From positions 1,550,001-1,614,000 of the forward strand of contig NZ_CP142208.1 of the NCBI RefSeq assembly GCF_036865545.1: DNA of 64,000 nt. The letters are read 5' to 3'. A program made the translations under genes and the position numbers. The stretch comes from Erwinia sp. E_sp_B01_1 (GTDB lineage: Bacteria; Pseudomonadota; Gammaproteobacteria; Enterobacterales; Enterobacteriaceae). Below, one piece after another: positions 57,260 through 64,000 of the stretch. The notes under the pieces are model-generated. The model saw nothing but the letters and a program-made list of their open reading frames with translations. It was not told the DNA's origin and did no database searches. Each line of letters opens with the position of its first letter. The stretch's first letter is position 1.

Positions 57260-58256
57260 CTGGCCAGGAACGCTTTCCACTGGGCGACCAGCGTTTCCAG
57301 ATCGTGGCGATCAATATCCAGATGCGTCACCAGGCGGGTAACGGCGCCGGTGCTGATCAAAATATCCCGCTGCTGCATCCACTCTTTCAACGGTGTGATC
57401 TGCTCTGCCGGCAGGCGGACAAACACCATGTTGGTGTCCTGACGTGAAACCGTGACGCCAGCCGCCTGCAACTGCCCTGCGAGCCAGGCGGCATTGTCAT
57501 GGTCATCCTTCAGACGGGCAACATTGTGTTCCAGCGCATACAAGCCAGCGGCGGCAAGGATCCCGGACTGGCGCATTGCCCCCCGGTCATTTTCCGCCAG
57601 CGTCGCGCACGCTGAATATACTCTGCGCTGCCACATAGCAGCGATCCCACTGGCGTCCCCAGCCCCTTCGACAGACAGATGGTCAGGGTATCGCAGTAAC
57701 GGGTCAGGGCCTCGAGTTCGACGCCAAGTTCCACCGCCGCGTTGAAAATACGGGCGCCATCGATATGCAAAGCCAGCTTATGCTGACGGGTGAACTCCCA
57801 GGCTTGTTGCAGATAAGCTACCGGCAGCACCTTACCGTTGTGCGTGTTCTCCAGACTCAGCAGTTTGGTGATCGCGAAGTGAAAATCGTCAGGTTTGATA
57901 AACTGCGCCACCACGTCCAGCGGCAGCGTACCATCAGAAGCGGCAAGGATGGGTTGAGGTTGAATACTGCCCAGCACCGCCGCGCCGCCAGCCTCATATT
58001 TGTAGTTATGCGCCAACTGCCCGACGATATATTCCTCACCGCGCTGACAGTGACAAAGCAGCGCAATCAGGTTGGCCTGGGTACCTGTGGGTAAAAAGAG
58101 GGCGGCTTCTTTGCCGCTGAGTCTGGCTGCCTTAGCTTCCAGGGCATTTACTGTGGGATCATCGCCGTACACATCATCCCCGGTTTCTGCGGCCATCATG
58201 GCTGACAGCATCGCTTCGCTGGGGCGGGTTACCGTATCACTGCGTAAATCGATCAC
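57256..58256 (-). pseudogene. ltaE: Low-specificity L-threonine aldolase LtaE, frameshifted
   Basis: A PLP-dependent aldolase that cleaves L-threonine and L-allo-threonine to glycine and acetaldehyde. The frame breaks after WRKMTGG at a coding-strand run of six Gs (57579-57584). The remaining 113 or so residues (AMRQSGILAAAGLYALEHN to WKAFLAS) are intact in another frame. Seven Gs would read TGGAMRQ and give 333 aa, exactly the E. coli length. The PLP-lysine motif SKGLGTPVGSLL and the DGARIFNA metal/PLP site are upstream of the break. Same lesion type as rhtA and hcr. Confidence 0.9.
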
Positions 58257-58274
58257 TCTTGCGCTCCTCTTATG

Positions 58275-58300
58275 AAAACGGACGCCGAAGCGTCCGAAAA
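58275..58300 (-). terminator. Intrinsic terminator of poxB
   Basis: On the minus strand CGGACGC-TTCG-GCGTCCG followed by TTTTC, with a UUCG-type tetraloop, between poxB and ltaE. Confidence 0.85.
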
Positions 58301-58316
58301 AAGACCTGCAAATGTT

Positions 58317-60038
58317 TTACCGCAGCCAGTTGGTTTTTGCCAGCTCAACTACCTCGTCGCCGCGCCCGTTGATGATCGCTCTGAGCATATAGAGGCTGAA
58401 ACCTTTAGCCTGTTCCATTTTAATCTGCGGCGGCATCGCCAGCTCCTCTTTGGCGGTGATCACGTCAACCAGCACCGGGCCGTCGTGGGCGAGCGCTTCC
58501 TGAATCGCCGCGTCCAGATCGGAGGCACGTTCAACCCGGATCCCCTTCACGCCGCATGCCTTAGCAATGTCGGCAAAATTCGGATTTTCCAGATCGGTCC
58601 CATCCGTCAGATAACCGCCAGCTTTCATCTCCATCGCCACAAAACCCAGCACGCTGTTGTTGAAGATCACCAGCTTTACCGGCAGTTTTAACTGGGCTAC
58701 CGAGAGAAAATCGCCCATCAGCATGCTGAAGCCACCATCACCGCACAGGGCGATGACCTGACGCTGTTTATCCAGCGACTGCGCCCCTAACGCCTGCGGC
58801 ATGGCGTTAGCCATTGAACCGTGATTGAACGAGCCAATCAGGCGACGTTTGCCGTTCATTTTCAGGTAGCGCGCCGCCCAGACGGTAGGGGTGCCAACGT
58901 CACAGGTGAAAATGGCATCCTCATCGGCATAGCGGCTTAATTGCTGCGCCACATATTGCGGATGAATAGCCTGTTTATCATTGGCCGTCGCCAGGTCGTC
59001 CAGGCTTTTGCGCGCTTCTGCATAGTGCTTAAGCGCCTTATCCAGAAAATCACGATCCTGCTTAACGTCCAGTTGAGGAAGCAAAGCGGCCAGCGTGGAC
59101 TGAATATCCCCTACCAGCGCCATATCGACGTGGCTGTGGGCGCCAATACTGCCGGGATCGATATCAATCTGAATAATGTTGGCATCGGCAGGATAAAACG
59201 CGCGGTAGGGGAAACGCGTTCCGAGCAGAACCACCGTATCGGCGTTCATCATGGCATGGAAACCCGATGAGAAACCGATCAAACCGGTCATCCCGACATT
59301 GTAAGGGTTGTCATAATCCACGTGCTCTTTGCCGCGCAGGGCATGCACGACGGGCGCTTTCAGCGTCTCTGCCAGCTTCATCACTTCCGCATGCGCGCCG
59401 GCACAGCCGCTGCCGCACATCAGAGTGATATTCGCCGAGCCATTAAGCAGCGCGGCCAGTTTGGTCAACTCGCTGGCGGGCGGCTGGATCACCGGTAACT
59501 GCGGAGGATACCAGTCTGACGTTGCGCCTTCAGGGGCCGCCTGCAGGGCAACGTCCCCCGGCAGAACCACCACCGACACACCGCGATTAAGGATCGCCTT
59601 GCGCATGGCGATGCCAAGGACCTGCGGCAACTGCTCAGGATTGGAAACCAGCTCGCAATAATGGCTGCATTCGCGAAACAGTTCCTGCGGATGCGTTTCC
59701 TGAAAATAGCCGCTGCCAATCTCGCTGGAAGGAATATGCGCCGCAATGGCAAGCACCGGCACGTTGTTACGGTGGCAGTCAAAAAGACCGTTGATCAGAT
59801 GGAGATTGCCTGGCCCGCAGGAGCCGGCGCAAACGGCAAGTTCGCCGCTGATATGGGCTTCTGCTCCGGCGGCAAAGGCGGCCACCTCTTCATGACGGGT
59901 AGGCATCCACTCAATGGTGCCCATTTTGTTCAGGCTGTCGGTCAGCCCGTTCAGGGAATCCCCGGTCACTCCCCAGATACGTTTTACCCCGGCGCTTTCT
60001 AATGTTTTTGCCACCAGCGTGGCTACTGTCTGCTTCAT
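58317..60038 (-). CDS. poxB: Pyruvate dehydrogenase (quinone) PoxB
   Basis: A 573-aa thiamine- and FAD-dependent pyruvate:ubiquinone oxidoreductase that makes acetate and CO2, one residue longer than in E. coli. TPP motif [30 protein letters not shown]-terminal catalytic Glu region [23 protein letters not shown]-binding middle domain, and the C-terminal membrane-binding tail ending ELAKTNWLR. In E. coli it is RpoS-dependent; no such site is clear here. Placed as in E. coli between ltaE and hcr. Confidence 0.95.
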   Translation of the reverse strand: MKQTVATLVAKTLESAGVKRIWGVTGDSLNGLTDSLNKMGTIEWMPTRHEEVAAFAAGAEAHISGELAVCAGSCGPGNLHLINGLFDCHRNNVPVLAIAAHIPSSEIGSGYFQETHPQELFRECSHYCELVSNPEQLPQVLGIAMRKAILNRGVSVVVLPGDVALQAAPEGATSDWYPPQLPVIQPPASELTKLAALLNGSANITLMCGSGCAGAHAEVMKLAETLKAPVVHALRGKEHVDYDNPYNVGMTGLIGFSSGFHAMMNADTVVLLGTRFPYRAFYPADANIIQIDIDPGSIGAHSHVDMALVGDIQSTLAALLPQLDVKQDRDFLDKALKHYAEARKSLDDLATANDKQAIHPQYVAQQLSRYADEDAIFTCDVGTPTVWAARYLKMNGKRRLIGSFNHGSMANAMPQALGAQSLDKQRQVIALCGDGGFSMLMGDFLSVAQLKLPVKLVIFNNSVLGFVAMEMKAGGYLTDGTDLENPNFADIAKACGVKGIRVERASDLDAAIQEALAHDGPVLVDVITAKEELAMPPQIKMEQAKGFSLYMLRAIINGRGDEVVELAKTNWLR

Positions 60039-60151
60039 GCTTTTCTCCTTTCAGCATTATTCCTGGTAAGCAGAGAGCATAGACGAGGCTGGGGAAATTT
60101 GAGGGAGGGCGTTTGACACTCAGTGCTGCCAGCGCCTCTCCCTCAGCGAGA

Positions 60152-61137
60152 TCAGGCAATCATAATATCGCTGGCAGGATAACAGCTACAGGCGAGAACG
60201 TAACCGGCTTGCTGCTCAGCTTCACTCAACGTCTGTTGGCTTTGCGTGGTGTAACGGCCACTGAGCACCTGGGTTTTACAACAGCCACACACGCCAGTAC
60301 GGCATGCCGTCTCTATGGCAATCTGATTGTTTTCCATCGCTTCCAGTAACGTTTCTCCGTAACGGAATTCAGCCTCTCCGGGACTTTGTGCAGAACCAAT
60401 TTTGAAGGTTTCAGCCTGCCCCTCAGGTCGCTGGCTGGCAACCGGGACAAAATTCTCCAGGAAGATTTTCTCAGCGCCGAGGTTTGCGGCATACCCTTTA
60501 ACCTGATCCATATAGCCCTGAGGACCACAGATCATCACAGTGCGGTCGGCGATGTCCGGCACGCGCTGCTGCAAATACGCCTGCGTAATCCTGCCGTCCG
60601 GAAGTTCAGCAGAAGGCCTGTTCTCTTCAGTAATATGTAAGTCCAGCCAGGGTGTCATTGCTGCCAGCGCTTCAGCAAAAATAACCGCATCCCGGGAACG
60701 GACGCTGTAAAACAACTGCACGTTGCAGGTTGGCCGGTTCGCTTTCAGCCAGCGACACATCGACATCATGGGAGTGATCCCGCACCCGGCAGCCAGGAAC
60801 AGGTAGCGTTCCGAAGGGTGACTTTCGCAGGTAAAGCTGCCCTGCGGATCGGAAAGCCACAGCGTGTCGCCGGGATGCACTGCCTGGGTCAGCCAGCTTG
60901 ATCCGGTCCCCCCTCAATATGACGGACGGTCAGGGTAATAAACTCACTCTGACCCGGCGTGGAAGAGAGCGTGTAGGCGCGCAATTGCCCGCTGCTGCCA
61001 ATCTTCACCAGGGCAAACTGGCCAGCCTGCCAGCGATAAAAATCGTGATTGATCAGCGAAATCGTCCAGGTATCTGCACTTTCCTGCTGAAGATGATGAA
61101 CCTGCATGCGCCAGGGGCACAGAGAAGCTGTGGTCAT
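60152..61137 (-). pseudogene. hcr: NADH oxidoreductase Hcr, frameshifted
   Basis: The reductase partner of Hcp. It has an FAD/NAD(P)H flavodoxin-reductase module and a C-terminal [2Fe-2S] ferredoxin domain with ACRTGVCGCCKTQVLSG. The frame breaks after RHIEGG at a six-base coding-strand G run (60908-60913); downstream the product resumes as TGSSWLTQAVHPGDTLWLSDP in another frame. Seven Gs restore about 328 aa, close to the usual 322. Start at 61137 (MTTASLCPWRMQVHHL); it follows hcp by ten bases. As written, no full Hcr is made. Confidence 0.9.
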
Positions 61138-61147
61138 GATGTCCTCC

Positions 61148-62788
61148 TTAATGAACCAGCATGGCATTGAGATCGTTTTCAACCGAGGTCACCGGCTGTA
61201 AACCGAACTCTTTTTGCAGGATGGCAAGCACGTTGTCGGAGAGAAAACCTGGCGCATCAGGGCCGGTGCGAATGTTTTTTACCCCCAGTGACAACAGCGT
61301 CAGCAGCACCACAATGGCTTTTTGCTCGAACCAGGAAAGAACCAGTGACAGCGGCAGGTCATTGACACCGCATCCCAGCTTTTCCGCCAGCCTGACGGCC
61401 AGCATGATGGCGGCATAGCTGTCGTTGCACTGCCCGACATCAAGCAGGCGTGGCAAACCTTCCAGCGAACCGAAATCGAGCTTGTTAAAGCGATATTTTC
61501 CGCAGGCAAGCGTCAGGATCAGGCAGTCATCGGGCACTGCAGTCGCCAGATCGGTGAAGTAACTGCGTTTATCTTTACTGCCGTCGCAGCCGCCAATCAG
61601 GAACACATGACGAAGTTTTTGCTGAGCAACCAGGTCAATGACTGTGTCAGCGGCATCCAGCAGCACCTGACGGCCAAAACCCACGGTAATTTCATGAGGG
61701 ATCTCACTCCAGGGGAAGCCGTTCAGCTGATGAGCCTGCGCGATAAGCGCTGAAAAATCATCTTCCTCAAGATGATTTACGCCCGGCCAGCCCACAATGC
61801 TGCGCGTCCAGATTCGGTTTTGATACTCCCCTTTGTGAGGATCGATGATGCAGTTTGACGTCATCAGGATGGGCCCCGGAAAACGGGCAAACTCTTGCTG
61901 CTGGTTCTGCCACCCGCTGCCATAGTTGGCGACAAGATGAGGATGCTTTTTCAACTGCGGATAACCATGTGCAGGTAACATCTCACCGTGGGTATAGACA
62001 TTGATGCCGGTTCCGGCGGTTTGCTCCAGCAACAGCTGTAAATCTTTCAGATCGTGGCCCGAAATCAGAATGGCTTTCCCGGCTACCGGCCGCGTATTAA
62101 CGGAGACAGGCTGCGGATGCCCATACGCAGTGGTTTGCGCTTCATCAAGCTGGCCCATGATGGCAAAGTTCATTTTGCCAATGTTCATGGCTGTGGCCAG
62201 TAACAAATCTGCCTGCTCCGGCTGCGTTCCCAGCAAGGCCATAATTTCATGGTATTGCCGGTAAATTTCTTCATCGTATTTGCCGTGTACGTGAGCATGT
62301 TCCATATAGGCTGCCGCGCCCTTAAGGCCATACAGACACAGCAGTCGCAGGCCAAAAATATCCTCATGGACCTCATCGCGATTCAGTGCCCAGTCCGCAG
62401 CCTGCTGCTGAAGTAGTGCCAGATCGTCACTCGCCAGCGTTATGTCTGCCATCGGGTGATTCAGGGAAATCACGCAGGAAGGCAGCATCGCTCTTAACTT
62501 CTCACGATAGTAAATAGCCTCGCTGGCGTAGCCGACGATGCGGTGAGAATCAAAGTTGACGTTAGTTAAAGTGGCAAAGAAGGCTCGTGGAGCGAAACTG
62601 TCCACCTCATGCAGAATAATGCCGTGTTGCCGCGCCTCATGGGCCCATGCTGATAATCCCTGCAACACCGCAATCAGCAGATCCTGAAGATCGGACGTTT
62701 CCGCCGTTTTACCGCACATGCCTTGTGACCAGGCGCAGCCATTGCCTGCCGGAGTACGAATAGTTTGCTCACATTGTACGCAAAACAT
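61148..62788 (-). CDS. hcp: Hydroxylamine reductase / hybrid cluster protein Hcp
   Basis: A 546-aa iron-sulfur enzyme. The N-terminal cysteines C3, C6, C18 and C25 ([18 protein letters not shown]) bind one cluster. Hybrid-cluster ligands are present in [34 protein letters not shown] and [10 protein letters not shown]. In enterobacteria it reduces nitric oxide and acts as a protein S-nitrosylase under anaerobiosis. The start at 62788 fits the family; the ORF is open 11 codons further. An NsrR-like palindrome sits 14-36 bases upstream. Confidence 0.96.
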   Translation of the reverse strand: MFCVQCEQTIRTPAGNGCAWSQGMCGKTAETSDLQDLLIAVLQGLSAWAHEARQHGIILHEVDSFAPRAFFATLTNVNFDSHRIVGYASEAIYYREKLRAMLPSCVISLNHPMADITLASDDLALLQQQAADWALNRDEVHEDIFGLRLLCLYGLKGAAAYMEHAHVHGKYDEEIYRQYHEIMALLGTQPEQADLLLATAMNIGKMNFAIMGQLDEAQTTAYGHPQPVSVNTRPVAGKAILISGHDLKDLQLLLEQTAGTGINVYTHGEMLPAHGYPQLKKHPHLVANYGSGWQNQQQEFARFPGPILMTSNCIIDPHKGEYQNRIWTRSIVGWPGVNHLEEDDFSALIAQAHQLNGFPWSEIPHEITVGFGRQVLLDAADTVIDLVAQQKLRHVFLIGGCDGSKDKRSYFTDLATAVPDDCLILTLACGKYRFNKLDFGSLEGLPRLLDVGQCNDSYAAIMLAVRLAEKLGCGVNDLPLSLVLSWFEQKAIVVLLTLLSLGVKNIRTGPDAPGFLSDNVLAILQKEFGLQPVTSVENDLNAMLVH

Positions 62789-62801
62789 CAGGGTGATCCT
62801 T

Positions 62802-62824
62802 AAGTTGCATTTAAAATGCAACTT
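62802..62824. promoter_or_regulatory. NsrR operator of hcp-hcr
   Basis: A 23-base palindrome, arms AAGTTGCATTT and AAATGCAACTT around one base. It has the 11-1-11 architecture of the nitric-oxide sensor NsrR site, differing from the classic arms at one position in each, compensated in both. It lies just upstream of hcp, so NO should derepress the operon. Confidence 0.85.
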
Positions 62825-62894
62825 TAAACCCCAGACCCAGGCGGCGTCTCAGAAAACAGCAGCCGGATTGATCCGGCTCAATATTTGGGCGGGA

Positions 62895-63794
62895 TCAGGA
62901 GGAGAATAGCGCAATAAGGATCGGAGCAAACAGGCTGAGAATAAATCCATGAACAATAGCGGCCGGAACAATCTCCGTGCCGCCGCTGCGCTGAAGAACG
63001 GGCAGGGTAAAATCCATGGAGGTCGCGCCGCATAAGCCAAGAGCGGTGGAACGATGGTGGCTGATTAACGCTGGAATCAACATAATCGCCAGCAGCTCAC
63101 GCAACAGATCGTTGAAAAATGCCGCGCTGCCAATTACCGGTCCAAAGGATTCGGTCATCAGAATGCCTGAGAGCGAATACCAGCCGAAGCCGGACGCCAT
63201 CGCCAGCCCGGTTTTTAACGGCAGGCCCAGCGCCAGGGCAGCAATCAGTCCCCCGACCAGCGCGCTCAGAAAGACTACGGTCGCCACCATCATTCCCCGG
63301 CGGTTCAGCAAAATCTGACGCAGGGTCATGCCACTGCCCCGCAACTGCAAACCCACCAGGAACAACAGAAACAGCAACGCGTACTCGCTGGCCTGAGTGG
63401 CAAATTGCAGTGGCCCCCAGTGGCTCAGACCGATCAAAAAGCCCGTCACCACCACGCCGCAAAGTTTCAATGACTCCAGCGCTATCTGAAGCCTGGAGGG
63501 CAGCGCTTCCTGACGATGGGAGTGCGCCCACGGGCGACGTGATTCAAGCAGGCGTAAAGCCAACAGATTGGCAATCAGGATACAGGCCGCGCTGACCAGA
63601 GAGTAATGGAAAATCGCCAGCAAATTGCGATTCAAATCCTCCAGGAAAGCCAGGCTGATGCCCATAAAAAACAGAATCACATAGACCATCCAGCTCAGAA
63701 ATTTATTGACCAGTCGCTGCAATGAGAGGCTTTTAGCAGGCAAAAGATAACCGACAATGAGCGGCAGAAGAATGATCAGCAATCCTGAGTACAT
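62895..63794 (-). CDS. lysO: Lysine exporter LysO
   Basis: A 299-aa inner-membrane protein with about eight helices, matching LysO (YbjE). Conserved stretches: FGWYSLSGILMTESFGPVIGSAAFFNDLLREL and GATSMDFTLPVLQRSGG. It exports lysine and thialysine; in E. coli it is ArgP-controlled. Placed between hcp and ybjD; the aqpZ gene found between lysO and ybjD in E. coli is missing. Confidence 0.93.
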   Translation of the reverse strand: MYSGLLIILLPLIVGYLLPAKSLSLQRLVNKFLSWMVYVILFFMGISLAFLEDLNRNLLAIFHYSLVSAACILIANLLALRLLESRRPWAHSHRQEALPSRLQIALESLKLCGVVVTGFLIGLSHWGPLQFATQASEYALLFLLFLVGLQLRGSGMTLRQILLNRRGMMVATVVFLSALVGGLIAALALGLPLKTGLAMASGFGWYSLSGILMTESFGPVIGSAAFFNDLLRELLAIMLIPALISHHRSTALGLCGATSMDFTLPVLQRSGGTEIVPAAIVHGFILSLFAPILIALFSS

Positions 63795-63932
63795 GGGGCA
63801 GGTCGTCCGTGGGAGCAGAAGAAGGGCGCCAAGCTAGCGAATATTCTTAATGCTGTAAAGGGATCTTAGCGGCTTCGGCTTGACCCCTGACGAGGCGGCG
63901 ACCATTCTCACTAAAAACAAAGGGAAACGATC

Positions 63933-64000
63933 ATGATTCTTGAACATGTCTCGGTAAGGGGATTTCGCGGAATTTCACATCTTTCGTTGCCTCTGGAGCA
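63933..64000 (+). CDS. ybjD: OLD-family ATP-dependent nuclease YbjD (partial, N-terminus only)
   Basis: The first 22 codons read MILEHVSVRGFRGISHLSLP, the start of the P-loop ATPase domain of OLD-family proteins (E. coli YbjD begins MILERVEIVGFRGINRLSL). The Walker A motif and TOPRIM domain lie beyond the window. Position next to lysO supports the call. Confidence 0.75.
   Translation, partial: MILEHVSVRGFRGISHLSLPLE

Noticed and set aside
1..64000. tRNA, rRNA, CRISPR array, IS element or prophage
   Set aside because: None seen: no clover-leaf-compatible sequence, spaced direct repeats, transposase or integrase gene.

Overview
The window is a chromosomal segment of an enterobacterium. Nearly every gene has a recognisable Escherichia coli K-12 counterpart, in roughly the order of the E. 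coli rlmF (b0807) to ybjD (b0876) region. Protein divergence, plant-associate-type gene content and the pattern of missing or extra genes suggest Erwiniaceae (Erwinia/Pantoea-like) rather than Escherichia. This is an inference from gene content and remembered synteny, not from a search. I see no rRNA, tRNA, CRISPR array, prophage or insertion sequence.

Layout. 1-9.6 kb: partial flavin reductase, rlmF, ybiO, the glnHPQ glutamine importer with a sigma-54/NtrC-type control region, ybiI, dps, rhtA (frameshifted) and ompX. 9.6-11.5 kb: the manganese pair mntS (33-aa ORF, easily missed) and mntR with an MntR-like palindrome between them, then ybiR. 11.6-17.8 kb: an apparently inserted block with an EmrAB-like pump, its outer-membrane channel and an MFS sugar porter. 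17.9-31.8 kb: ybiT, a diguanylate cyclase, moeAB, iaaA with the glutathione importer gsiABCD, a DUF4385 gene and rimO. 31.9-32.9 kb: a lower-GC two-gene unit, a YafO-family toxin preceded by an unrecognised 172-aa protein. This is the best candidate here for an undescribed system. 33-39.7 kb: yliI, a HAD phosphatase, dacC, a serine permease of the SdaC type and two adjacent PAP2 lipid phosphatases (ybjG plus one more). 39.7-43.8 kb: the sRNA gene rybB with a sigma-E promoter, ybjM, grxA, ybjC-nfsA-rimK, ybjN. 44.2-51.5 kb: the putrescine importer potFGHI, an inserted M20-hydrolase/yjiG/yjiH operon, and ybjO. 51.5-64 kb: artJ and artPIQM (arginine), ybjP, ybjQ-amiD, ltaE (frameshifted), poxB, hcp-hcr (hcr frameshifted; NsrR-type operator), lysO and the start of ybjD.

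Functional theme. Much of the segment is nutrient uptake with periplasmic binding proteins (gln, gsi, pot, art), cell-envelope maintenance (ompX, rybB, dacC, amiD, the PAP2 phosphatases) and stress or redox functions (dps, grxA, nfsA, hcp-hcr, poxB). Hairpins follow the binding-protein gene inside the gln, pot and gsi operons, which would favour extra binding-protein synthesis.

Three genes (rhtA, ltaE, hcr) each carry one frameshift of the same kind: one G too few in a G run on the coding strand. Adding one G restores a protein of the usual length in every case. This may be a sequencing or assembly error or true slipped-strand mutation; resequencing would decide.
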